Position numbers and translations under genes: made by a program. 64,000 nucleotides of DNA, from the NCBI RefSeq assembly GCF_028548395.1, contig NZ_JAQQLA010000003.1:1-64000 (forward strand), in the 5' to 3' direction. The notes beneath the pieces were generated by a model, which had not been told where the DNA came from, ran no database searches, and saw only the letters and a list, made by a program, of their open reading frames with translations. Source of the stretch: Vogesella indigofera. GTDB taxonomy: Bacteria > Pseudomonadota > Gammaproteobacteria > Burkholderiales > Chromobacteriaceae. Shown piece after piece: positions 31,131 through 38,708 of this stretch. Positions within the stretch are counted from its first letter, which is position 1, and each line of letters begins with the position of its first letter.

Positions 31131-31165
31131 AAAAAAAGACCTGCCGCGTGGCAGGTCTTTTTTTA
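31131..31165 (+). terminator. Terminator of yebC
   Basis: GACCTGCC pairs with GGCAGGTC around GCGT, with seven A before and a run of T after. It could also serve glsA from the other side. Confidence 0.92.
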
Positions 31166-31182
31166 TGCTTGCCGCCCGTGAC

Positions 31183-31213
31183 AAGGTTGGCCGCAAGGCT
31201 TGCGGCCAACCTT
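31183..31213. repeat. DUS-like inverted pair between yebC and glsA
   Basis: Exact AAGGTTGGCCGCA at 31183-31195 and its exact reverse at 31201-31213, loop five bases. It lies between convergent genes, 32 bases past the glsA stop. Confidence 0.92.
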
Positions 31214-31244
31214 GTGTGTGCCGCTGCGCTGCCGTGCGGCGGGT

Positions 31245-32159
31245 TCAGAACACCGATTCGCCGCTGCGGGTGGTGAAGCGGTCCAGCGCCTCCAGTCCGG
31301 CCAGCGAATTGCCGCGCGCATCCAGCCCCGGGCTCCACACCGCGATGCTCATCTTGCCGGGCAGTACCGCCAGGATGCCGCCGCCGACGCCGCTCTTGCA
31401 CGGCAGGCCGACGCGGTAGGCGAATTCGCCGGCGGCGTCATAGGTGCCGCAGGTCAGCATGATGGCGTTGACCTGCTTGGCCTGGCTGCGCGTCAGCCGC
31501 TGCGCACCGCTGACCGGCGAGGCGCCGTGGTTGGCGAGGAACAGCCCTGCACGTGCCAGCTCGGCCACGTTCATGCGCAGGCTGCAGGCGCGGAAGTAGT
31601 GCGCCAGCACCTGATCGACGTTGTTGAACAGGTTGCCGCAGCTCTTCATGAAGTGCGCCAGCGCCGCATTGCGATGACCGTGTTCCGATTCCGACGCTGC
31701 GATCACGTAGTCGAAATCCAGCGCCGGCTGTGCGCTTTCCTCGCGCAGGAAGTCGCGCAGCGCGCTGCTGGAATCGCCGAGCTGGCTCAGCGCGATGTCG
31801 GTGACCACCAGCGCGCCGGCGTTGATGAACGGGTTGCGCGGCACGCCCTGTTCGTACTCCAGCTGCACCAGCGAGTTGAACGGGTTGCCGGACGGCTCCT
31901 TGCCGACGCGCTGCCACAGTGCGTCGCCGTATACCGCCAGCACCCGCGCCAGCATGAACGCCTTGGAGATGCTCTGGATGGAGAAGCGCTTGTCGCGATG
32001 GCCGGTGGCGTACAGCTGGCCGTCCAGTGTCGCCACCGCCATCGCGAATTGTTGCGGGTCTTCGCCGGCCAGTGCCGGGATGTAGTCGGCGGGCGCGGCC
32101 TGCGCGAGATAGGGCTGGACATCGGCGGCGATGTCGTCGATCAGTTGCTGGATGTTCAT
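31245..32159 (-). CDS. glsA: Glutaminase
   Basis: 304 residues, standard for the serine-dependent glutaminase family (GlsA/GlsB), which releases ammonia from glutamine. The catalytic SxxK-like motif is SISK in FSIQSISKAFML. Other conserved blocks are NPFINAGALVV, SEHGHRNAALA and KSGVGGGILAVLPGKM. It is cytosolic, with no signal peptide, and stands alone, convergent with yebC. Confidence 0.94.
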   Translation of the reverse strand: MNIQQLIDDIAADVQPYLAQAAPADYIPALAGEDPQQFAMAVATLDGQLYATGHRDKRFSIQSISKAFMLARVLAVYGDALWQRVGKEPSGNPFNSLVQLEYEQGVPRNPFINAGALVVTDIALSQLGDSSSALRDFLREESAQPALDFDYVIAASESEHGHRNAALAHFMKSCGNLFNNVDQVLAHYFRACSLRMNVAELARAGLFLANHGASPVSGAQRLTRSQAKQVNAIMLTCGTYDAAGEFAYRVGLPCKSGVGGGILAVLPGKMSIAVWSPGLDARGNSLAGLEALDRFTTRSGESVF

Positions 32160-32282
32160 GGTTCGCTGTCGCTCAGGTGTTGTTGTCGGTACTGCCCTGG
32201 CCGGCCGGGCGGTCTGTGCCGCCTCGTACTGGCCAGTTGCTTCCGCCGGCAGCCGTGGGCTGCCGGCAGGATCGGGGGCCGT

Positions 32283-32939
32283 TCAGGACGGCAGCGTCTC
32301 GGGTGCCCATTCCGCGACAAACACGTCACGGAACTGGTACAGCCATTGCAGGCGCTGTTCGCCCAGTGCGCGGCCGGCGGCGGTCTGCATGGTGGCGGGC
32401 AGCGTCGCCAGCTTCACCGCGATGTGGTCCAGCGCGTAGGCACGGTCATCCAGCGGCCGCTGCGCACCGAGCACGTCATCGCTGGCGGCCAGCGCGCTGT
32501 TCATGCGGCCGGCGGTGTAGAACAGCCGCGCCAGGCCGACGGCGCCGAGCGCGTCCAGGCGGTCGGCGTCCTGCACGATCTGCGCTTCCAGCGTCTGTGG
32601 CGCGATATTGGCGGAGAAGCTGTGCGCCTCGATGGCGTGCGCCACCGCCGGCAGCCGTGCCGCGTCGAAGCCGGCGGCGGCCAGGCGGGTGCTGGCCAGC
32701 ACCGCCGCCTGGCGCGAGGCGAGGTGGCGCTCGGGGTGGTTCTTCGGCAGGTTGACCAGGTCGTGCAGGTAGCAGGCCACCATCACCACCAGCGCGTCGG
32801 CCTGCGGGTAGCTGGCCAGCAGCTGCCGCGCCGCATGCCAGACGCGGCCGAGGTGATTCAGGTCGTGGGCGCCGTCGTCGCCGGCCTGTTCGCGTGCCAG
32901 CGCGAGGCAGAAGGCTTGCCAGTGGTGCAGGTCTTGCAT
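32283..32939 (-). CDS. HD-domain phosphohydrolase (YedJ-like)
   Basis: 218 residues. The HD metal ligands are visible: the first histidine in AHDLNHLGRVW, the HD pair in CYLHDLVNLPKNHPER and the aspartate in IVQDADRLDALGAVGLAR. NLPKNHPER and SFSAN are typical of the YedJ group. It probably hydrolyses a phosphomonoester or nucleotide; the substrate is not known. It lies between glsA and arfB on the same strand with 123- and 137-base gaps. Confidence 0.85.
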   Translation of the reverse strand: MQDLHHWQAFCLALAREQAGDDGAHDLNHLGRVWHAARQLLASYPQADALVVMVACYLHDLVNLPKNHPERHLASRQAAVLASTRLAAAGFDAARLPAVAHAIEAHSFSANIAPQTLEAQIVQDADRLDALGAVGLARLFYTAGRMNSALAASDDVLGAQRPLDDRAYALDHIAVKLATLPATMQTAAGRALGEQRLQWLYQFRDVFVAEWAPETLPS

Positions 32940-33035
32940 CGTCGATTCCTTGCAGAGGGGGCGGTATTAGAGGGCGCCGCGTACGGGCTTGTCAATGCGC
33001 GTTGCAGCATGCGCGGCAGATCGTTCAGGTGTGTC

Positions 33036-33048
33036 AAGGTTGGCCGCA
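33036..33048 (+). repeat. DUS-like repeat, single exact copy after arfB
   Basis: Exact AAGGTTGGCCGCA, 28 bases beyond the arfB stop. No complete partner arm was found. Confidence 0.85.
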
Positions 33049-33076
33049 ACGGTGGCTGGCTGCGGCGTGTGGCGGC

Positions 33077-33478
33077 TCAGTCGCGCACCGGGCCGCGCAG
33101 CGACTTGACCTTGCCGCGCAGGCTCTTGCTGTCCATGCGCCGCTGGCGCGCGCCGTAGCTCGGCTTGCTGGCGCGGCGGGCTTTCTGCTCGTGGCTGACG
33201 CTGTCGACCAGCTGCTGCAGCCGTTGCAGCGCATCCTGCCGGTTCTGCTCCTGGGTGCGGTATTGCTGCGCCTTGATGATCAGCACGCCGTCCTTGCTCA
33301 GGCGCTGGTCCTGCAATGCCAGCAAGCGTTCCTTGATGTGTTCCGGCAGTGTCGAATAGCGGATCACGAAGCGCAGGTGGATGGCGGAGGACACCTTGTT
33401 GACGTTCTGGCCACCGGCACCCTGCGCGCGCACGGCGCTGATGTCGACTTCCAGCGGCGAAACCGGGTACTTGCTCAT
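33077..33478 (-). CDS. arfB: Alternative ribosome-rescue factor ArfB
   Basis: 133 residues. The GGQ peptidyl-tRNA hydrolysis motif lies in RAQGAGGQNVNKVSSAIHLRF. The C-terminal tail is basic (KSLRGKVKSLRGPVRD), as needed to probe the empty mRNA channel of stalled ribosomes. Length and tail separate it from release factors 1 and 2. A one-mismatch DUS-like copy (33478-33490) overlaps the first base of its start region. Confidence 0.95.
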   Translation of the reverse strand: MSKYPVSPLEVDISAVRAQGAGGQNVNKVSSAIHLRFVIRYSTLPEHIKERLLALQDQRLSKDGVLIIKAQQYRTQEQNRQDALQRLQQLVDSVSHEQKARRASKPSYGARQRRMDSKSLRGKVKSLRGPVRD

Positions 33479-33667
33479 GCGGCCAACCTGTTGTCGCGCG
33501 CCGGGCCTGCGGCGGGTGCGTGGGTGATATCGATAGCAGCAGTCATGATTTCGGCTTTGTGCGGTGATTGGGCATAATGCGGCGATGGCCGCAGGGTGCG
33601 GAATAACTGGATTCTAGCGCCTTTCGATGATGGCGTACGCAGCCGGCAGGGCCGGCGAGGAGGGGTG

Positions 33668-34372
33668 ATGACTGATTATCTGCAGCAGGCCGGGTTAGAA
33701 CTGTCCACGGCGCAACTGGCCGCCGCGCAGCAGGCGCTGGCGACGGCGCTGACGGTGCCCGCGGCAGCGGACTATCCTGACTTGTATCGTTACCCGGTGC
33801 CCAAGCTGGGCGAGGGTGGCAGTTGTTCGCTGGTCGACGAGCTGGAGGCCGAGCCGTGGGACATCGCGCCACAGTTTGGCGGTGCGTCGCCGCCGCTGGC
33901 GCACCAGCTGCTGGCGTTGCAGGCCTTGCTGGACGCGGTGCTGGCGCAGGTGCCGGCCGACTGGCTGGGAGTGTACTGCCGGGTGCCGGGAGCGGAGGCC
34001 GACGTGCTGCTGAAACTGGCCTACCGCGGCCTGCCCAGCCGCGCCGAATTCCCGCTGACCGAGGCGTTTGCCGCCGCCAGCAACAACAGCAAGGTTGGCC
34101 GCAGCGGTCGCGGCGTGGTGATCGACGATGTGCGGCAATGGCAGAGCGAGGGCGGTGCCTACTACGAGTGCGATCCCAAGGTGCGCAGCGAGGTGTGCCT
34201 GCCTGTGTTTGACGCCGCCGGCAAGGTGATCGGCATTCTCGATGCCGAGTCGGCGCAGCCGGGGTTTTTTCACACCGGGCACCAGGCCACGCTGGCCGCA
34301 CTGGCCTGCGCGCTGTCGGCGCACTTCGTCAGCCTGCGAGCGCTGGCCAAATCGGCGGCGCCAGCTCTTTAA
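33668..34372 (+). CDS. GAF-domain protein, resembles free-methionine-R-sulfoxide reductase
   Basis: 234 residues. The C-terminal ~150 residues form a GAF domain with VIDDVRQW, YYECDPKVRSEVCLPVFD and GKVIGILDAES, the pattern of fRMsr (MsrC), whose catalytic cysteine lies in the ECD position. The N-terminal ~80 residues are not typical and may be another domain. fRMsr reduces free methionine-R-sulfoxide; the activity here is an inference. GAGGAGGGG precedes the ATG. An exact DUS-like copy is in frame at 34091-34103. ribA follows 31 bases later. Confidence 0.65.
   Translation: MTDYLQQAGLELSTAQLAAAQQALATALTVPAAADYPDLYRYPVPKLGEGGSCSLVDELEAEPWDIAPQFGGASPPLAHQLLALQALLDAVLAQVPADWLGVYCRVPGAEADVLLKLAYRGLPSRAEFPLTEAFAAASNNSKVGRSGRGVVIDDVRQWQSEGGAYYECDPKVRSEVCLPVFDAAGKVIGILDAESAQPGFFHTGHQATLAALACALSAHFVSLRALAKSAAPAL
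34091..34103 (+). repeat. DUS-like repeat inside the GAF gene
   Basis: Exact AAGGTTGGCCGCA within the coding region, read as part of N-S-K-V-G-R-S. Confidence 0.9.
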
Positions 34373-34403
34373 ACTGTAAGCTTTTGCCCCCACTATTCTT
34401 CAG

Positions 34404-35036
34404 ATGAATGCACAACAAGTGGAAGCCAACGTGACTCAGCCTGATTCTCCGGTGCGCGTCGATTATGTCGCAACCTGCCAGTTACCCACGCAGTGGGGTG
34501 TTTTCGACATGCACGGCTTTGAAGAAGTCGGAGGGCGCGAGCACGTGGTGCTGACGCTGGGCGAGGTGACTGACGGCGCGCCGCTGACCCGCATCCACTC
34601 CGAGTGCCTGACCGGCGACGCGCTGTTTTCGCTGCGTTGCGACTGCGGCTTCCAGCTGGAAGCCGCGCTGGAGGCGATTGCCGCCGAAGGCCGTGGCGTG
34701 CTGGTGTATCTGCGCCAGGAAGGGCGCGGCATCGGCCTGATCAACAAGATCCGCGCCTACAAGCTGCAGGATGGTGGTGCCGATACCGTCGAGGCCAACG
34801 AACGGCTGGGCTTCCCCGCCGACATGCGCGATTTCCGCATCGCGCGCGAGATGCTGGCGCATCTGGGGGTGACGGCGGTGCGCATCATGACCAACAATCC
34901 GCGCAAGATCGACACCCTGCAACAGGCCGGCATCGAGGTGGCCGAGCGTGTGGCGCTGCAGGTTGGCCGCAATGCCTACAACGATCACTATCTCGACACC
35001 AAGAAAGCCAAGCTGGGTCATTTGTTCGGTCTTTGA
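34404..35036 (+). CDS. ribA: GTP cyclohydrolase II
   Basis: 210 residues. RibA opens GTP to start riboflavin synthesis. The zinc ligands are in [19 protein letters not shown], and [11 protein letters not shown] is the signature. It is the stand-alone enzyme, not fused to RibB. No FMN riboswitch was seen upstream. A one-mismatch DUS-like copy lies at 34959-34971. Confidence 0.96.
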   Translation: MNAQQVEANVTQPDSPVRVDYVATCQLPTQWGVFDMHGFEEVGGREHVVLTLGEVTDGAPLTRIHSECLTGDALFSLRCDCGFQLEAALEAIAAEGRGVLVYLRQEGRGIGLINKIRAYKLQDGGADTVEANERLGFPADMRDFRIAREMLAHLGVTAVRIMTNNPRKIDTLQQAGIEVAERVALQVGRNAYNDHYLDTKKAKLGHLFGL

Positions 35037-35099
35037 CTTCATGATCCGGCAGGCTGGCCGATAAGGTCAGTGTCGACGTGACAGGAAAGGGCGTGTGCC

Positions 35100-35612
35100 A
35101 TGGTCAAGGTAACGGCAGTGGGGCCGGCGTTGCCGGTGGGCGAACAGTTGCCGCGCACCCCGGAGCTGCGCCATGCGGCAGGCGCCGGGCCGGCGGTGCC
35201 GCAGGATGCCTTCCAGCTCAGTCTGTTGGCACAGCATGCGCAACAGCTGGATCCGGACGAACACCCGGCGGCGGCGCTGGATCTGCCGCAACTGGAGGCG
35301 GAGCTGGCGCACTTGCTGCAGCTGCTGGAAGAGCGGCTGTACAGCATGCGCGAGCGTGCTCTGCTTGGTGGCGGTCATCCTTCCTACGGTTTGCTGCAGG
35401 AGTTGCAGCAGGTGAGCCAGGTGTTGCAGCGGCTGGTGCCGCTATGGCCGCAGTGTGCGCGGCCGGCGTGGCGGGCCGCGGTGGCGCCGCGACTGGCTGG
35501 GATATTCAATATCTGCCACTTCGTGTCGCGGGCGGTCACGCGGGCCGGCGAGCGCAGCGAAGTGCAGCACCTGCAGCAGACGTTACAGCAGAGCGAGCAG
35601 GCTTTGCGCTAG
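35100..35612 (+). CDS. Hypothetical protein, Leu/Gln-rich helical
   Basis: 170 residues, not recognised. The N-terminal ~40 residues are Pro/Ala-rich. The rest is helical and rich in Leu, Gln and Ala (LEAELAHLLQLLEERLYSMRERALL and a Gln-rich C-terminal helix), suggesting a coiled-coil or helical-bundle protein in the cytosol. There is no signal peptide. AGGAAAGG sits ahead of the ATG. A GCCGATAA octamer at 35057-35064 resembles a sigma-28 -10 box, but the matching -35 is poor. It follows ribA and is followed by a terminator shared with the tRNA genes. Confidence 0.6.
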   Translation: MVKVTAVGPALPVGEQLPRTPELRHAAGAGPAVPQDAFQLSLLAQHAQQLDPDEHPAAALDLPQLEAELAHLLQLLEERLYSMRERALLGGGHPSYGLLQELQQVSQVLQRLVPLWPQCARPAWRAAVAPRLAGIFNICHFVSRAVTRAGERSEVQHLQQTLQQSEQALR

Positions 35613-35650
35613 GGAGTGTTTGATCTGAAAGTGAATACTGGAAAACAAAA

Positions 35651-35680
35651 AACCGGCTCGTGAGCCGGTTTTTTGTTTTT
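35651..35680. terminator. Bidirectional terminator between the hypothetical gene and the tRNAs
   Basis: AACCGGCTC and GAGCCGGTT pair; A-runs and T-runs flank both sides, so it can end the 35612 gene on one strand and the tRNA operon on the other. Confidence 0.9.
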
Positions 35681-35684
35681 TTTT

Positions 35685-35760
<76 letters not shown>

Positions 35761-35767
35761 AAAATGC

Positions 35768-35843
35768 TGGCGTCCCCACGGGGATTCGAACCCCGGTTAT
35801 CGCCGTGAAAGGGCGACGTCCTAGGCCTCTAGACGATAGGGAC
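35768..35843 (-). tRNA. tRNA-Glu (TTC)
   Basis: 76 bases with encoded CCA. Anticodon stem TCGCC/GGCGA with loop CTTTCAC gives anticodon TTC. T-arm GGGGTTCGAATCCCC is canonical. Confidence 0.96.
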
Positions 35844-35850
35844 TAAATTG

Positions 35851-35926
<76 letters not shown>

Positions 35927-35968
35927 ACGGGACGCTGAAGAACCGGTTGATTCGTCAGCGAGGTGCGC

Positions 35969-35997
35969 ACTTTAACGTGAAGCTTTCGCAGCGTCAA
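35969..35997 (-). promoter_or_regulatory. Promoter of the tRNA-Ala-Glu-Ala operon
   Basis: On the minus strand, -35 TTGACG (35992-35997), 17 bases, and -10 TAAAGT (35969-35974). It overlaps the stop codon of the L,D-transpeptidase gene. Confidence 0.78.
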
Positions 35998-36872
35998 GCG
36001 CTTTTCTGCTTGAACTGCGCGTTACGCGGCGCACGGGCGCTGTTGCTGTCCAGTTGCGGCAGTTCGGTTGGCTGCTCGTCGGTGATTTCCGGTGGCGGGC
36101 TCAGCCAGCGCACGGTGTTGAGCGTGCCGGTGATGCGGTTGTTTTGCGTGCTGCTACAGCTGAGGCACACCGGCTTGCCGTTGCGCTCGCGGAAGGCCTG
36201 GTCGACGCGCTTGCCGTGGATCGGGCGCTGGTTCTCCTGCTGCCAGTTGAGCAGGGTTTCCGCCAGTAGCTGCGGCACGATGTCGTCCTTCTTGTAGCTG
36301 TCGCGATAGGCGTGCAGCCACAGTTCGCCGGCGCTGTCCTCGCTCAGCAGCGTGGTCTGGTAGCTGATGGTGACCGCGGCGCCGATATCCACCCAGTCGG
36401 CCAGTGCCAGCGCGTTCTCGCTGCGCAGGCGCACGCAGCCGTGGCTGCGAAAGCCGGGAACGCTGGCGGGCTGGTTAGTGCCGTGAAAGCCGAGGCCAAG
36501 CTTGGTTTCGCCAAAGCGGATGAACACCGGCCCCAGCGGATTGTCCGGCCCGGCGGCGACGGTGGTCTGCACCGGCTTGCCGGCGCGTACCATTTCGTCC
36601 TGGATCGATTTCGGGACGTGCCATACCGGGTTGCGGTAGATACCGGTGACGGCGTAGTTGCCGGTCGGGGTGTTGGTGACCATCTTGCCGACCGCCACCG
36701 GGTAACTGTTCACCAGCGTGCCGTCCTGGTACAGGAAAACACGGGTTTGCGGCAGGTTGACGACCAGGTGCTGGCCAGCGCTGCTGACCAAGACGTCCGG
36801 CTCCGGCGTCATGGCATAGCTGGAGACGGTGGCGGCCACGGTGCAGGCCGCAAGCAGGGACGAAAATTTCAT
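35994..36872 (-). CDS. Periplasmic L,D-transpeptidase (YkuD family)
   Basis: 292 residues. A signal peptide (MKFSSLLAACTVAATVSSYA) is followed by a YkuD catalytic domain: HGTN in LGFHGTNQPASVPG and the nucleophile cysteine in SHGCVRL. These enzymes make 3-3 cross-links or attach proteins to peptidoglycan. The C-terminal ~60 residues carry a CLSC pair and a Pro-rich tail of unknown use. The ATG at 36872 was chosen because the signal peptide starts there; a longer frame has no export signal at its front. The gene is divergent from rlmD. Confidence 0.88.
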   Translation of the reverse strand: MKFSSLLAACTVAATVSSYAMTPEPDVLVSSAGQHLVVNLPQTRVFLYQDGTLVNSYPVAVGKMVTNTPTGNYAVTGIYRNPVWHVPKSIQDEMVRAGKPVQTTVAAGPDNPLGPVFIRFGETKLGLGFHGTNQPASVPGFRSHGCVRLRSENALALADWVDIGAAVTISYQTTLLSEDSAGELWLHAYRDSYKKDDIVPQLLAETLLNWQQENQRPIHGKRVDQAFRERNGKPVCLSCSSTQNNRITGTLNTVRWLSPPPEITDEQPTELPQLDSNSARAPRNAQFKQKSA

Positions 36873-37022
36873 TCTCTGGCGATTCAGGATAAACGGATAC
36901 TCCGATGTTAGCAGATACGCCGGACGGCAACATCCGCCAAATGTGGCGGTGCACCGTGCTTTTTGTGACGCTTTCTGCGACAATTCCAGACTTTGTCTTT
37001 TGCCTTTTTACTTGCTGAAACA

Positions 37023-38561
37023 ATGACTCAAGCGTCTGTAGTTGCCCATATCGAGTCGCTGGACCACGAAGGTCGCGGCATTGCTCGTGTCGATGGCAAG
37101 GCCATCTTCATCGATGGCGCGTTGCCATACGAAACAGTGACTTATCAAAGTTATCGCGTCAAGAAGAGTTACGAGAATGCGGACGTGGTGGATGTGCTGA
37201 AGCAAAGCTTCCTGCGCACCGACCCGTCCTGTCCGCATTTTGGCGTGTGTGGCGGCTGCTCGATGCAGCACGTCGAGTTTTCGGCGCAGGTCGCCATCAA
37301 GCAGCGCGTGTTGGAAGACGACCTGCAGCATATCGGCCGGGTCAAGGCCGAGGTGGTGATGCCGCCGATTGCCGGCGCCGCCTGGGGCTACCGCCACCGT
37401 GCCCGCCTGTCGGCGCGCTATGTCGCGAAAAAGGACGGCGTGCTGGTCGGCTTCCACGAGAAGCGTTCCAGCTTCATTGCCGACATGAGCGAGTGCCGCA
37501 TCCTGCCGCCGCACATCTCGGCGCTGATCGTGCCGCTGCGCGAGCTGATCGCCAGGCTGTCAATCTACAACCGCATGCCGCAGGTGGAAATTGCGGTCGG
37601 TGCCGAGCTGGACGTGCTGGTGTTCCGCAATATGGACGACATCACCGAGGCCGACTTCGCCTTGCTGCAGGCATTCTCCGACCGCCACTCCACGCCGCAG
37701 CGCACGGTGCAGATCTGGCTGCAGCCGAAGGGGCCGGAGACCTGTTACCCGATCTACCCGCTGGATGCGCCGAAGCTGACCTACCGCCTGCGCGATTTCG
37801 ACGTCGAGATGCCGTACTACCCGACCGAATTCACCCAGGTCAACCCGGAAATCAACAACGTGATGGTCAGCCGCGCCCTGCGGCTGCTGGACCCGCAGGC
37901 TGGCGAGCGCATTGCCGACATGTTCTGCGGTATCGGCAACTTCACGCTGCCGATCGCGCGCAGCGGTGCCATCGTGCACGGCATGGAAGGCAGCGAGGCG
38001 CTGGTGAAGCGGGCGGTGGAAAACGCCACCCACAACGGCTTGCAGCACAAGGTCAGCTACGAGATGGCCAACCTGTTCGAGGTGACCGAGGCGTCGTTTG
38101 CGGCACTGGGCAAGTTCGACAAGATGCTGGTTGACCCGCCACGCGACGGCGCGATGCAGCTGCTGAAGGCAATCACCGAAGACACCGCGCCACAGCGCAT
38201 CGTCTACGTGTCGTGCAATCCGTCCACGCTGGCGCGCGATGCCGGGGTGCTGGTCAATACCAAGGGCTACACCCTGAAAACGGCGGGCATCATCAACATG
38301 TTCCCGCACACCGGCCACGTCGAGTCGGTGGCCTGGCTCGAGAAAACCGGTCCGTGCAAGACCAATGCCGAAGTTGCGGCGATGGAGGCGGCGGAAGAAG
38401 CGGTGCGCGAGGCGGCCCGTGCCGCGTCGATGGCGGCCCGCCAGGAGCGCGAAGCTTTGGCTGCCGCCGAGAAGGCGGTCGAAGTGGCGGAGAAGGTCGC
38501 CGCGAAAGAGGCCCGTCGTGCCGCCTATCTGGCCAGTGTCGCCGACAAGCCGGCGCAGTAA
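37023..38561 (+). CDS. rlmD: 23S rRNA (uracil-1939-C5)-methyltransferase
   Basis: 512 residues. It has an N-terminal TRAM domain (about 5-60), the iron-sulfur cysteines in [14 protein letters not shown] plus a later ECRILPP, and a SAM methyltransferase domain with [17 protein letters not shown] and the catalytic [13 protein letters not shown]. It methylates U1939 of 23S rRNA. The family is usually near 430-450 residues. Here an Ala/Glu/Arg-rich helical tail of about 65 residues follows the enzyme domain. The ATG at 37023 starts M-T-Q-A-S. Confidence 0.95.
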   Translation: MTQASVVAHIESLDHEGRGIARVDGKAIFIDGALPYETVTYQSYRVKKSYENADVVDVLKQSFLRTDPSCPHFGVCGGCSMQHVEFSAQVAIKQRVLEDDLQHIGRVKAEVVMPPIAGAAWGYRHRARLSARYVAKKDGVLVGFHEKRSSFIADMSECRILPPHISALIVPLRELIARLSIYNRMPQVEIAVGAELDVLVFRNMDDITEADFALLQAFSDRHSTPQRTVQIWLQPKGPETCYPIYPLDAPKLTYRLRDFDVEMPYYPTEFTQVNPEINNVMVSRALRLLDPQAGERIADMFCGIGNFTLPIARSGAIVHGMEGSEALVKRAVENATHNGLQHKVSYEMANLFEVTEASFAALGKFDKMLVDPPRDGAMQLLKAITEDTAPQRIVYVSCNPSTLARDAGVLVNTKGYTLKTAGIINMFPHTGHVESVAWLEKTGPCKTNAEVAAMEAAEEAVREAARAASMAARQEREALAAAEKAVEVAEKVAAKEARRAAYLASVADKPAQ

Positions 38562-38590
38562 CACGCGTCACTGCGCACAGCAGTGACAAG

Positions 38591-38628
38591 ACAGGCCGCC
38601 GGTGCGAACCGGCGGCCTGTTTTTTTTT
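38591..38628 (+). terminator. Terminator of rlmD
   Basis: ACAGGCCGCCGGT pairs with ACCGGCGGCCTGT, followed by a run of about nine T. Confidence 0.93.
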
Positions 38629-38680
38629 GCGCGTGCTGACGGTATTCAGAACACGGCGGTCTGCCGTGCCGCGGTCGCCG

Positions 38681-38704
38681 GTTGCGGCCAACGTTGGCCG
38701 CAAC
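38681..38704. repeat. DUS-like palindrome, two overlapping inverted copies
   Basis: TGCGGCCAACGTTGGCCGCA is a perfect palindrome, extended by GT and AC on its outer sides to 24 bases. Each half is a 12-of-13 match, and the two copies share their central AACGTT. It lies between convergent rlmD and dsbD, just beyond the dsbD stop. Confidence 0.85.
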
Positions 38705-38708
38705 GGCC

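Noticed and set aside
31200..33158. 652-codon plus-strand open frame across glsA and the HD hydrolase
   Set aside because: It runs antisense through two well-supported genes and their gap; composition is that of reversed G+C-rich codons.
35038..35064. Possible full sigma-28 promoter before the 170-residue gene
   Set aside because: The -10 octamer is perfect but only about three of eight -35 bases fit at the correct spacing, so it was not listed as a promoter.
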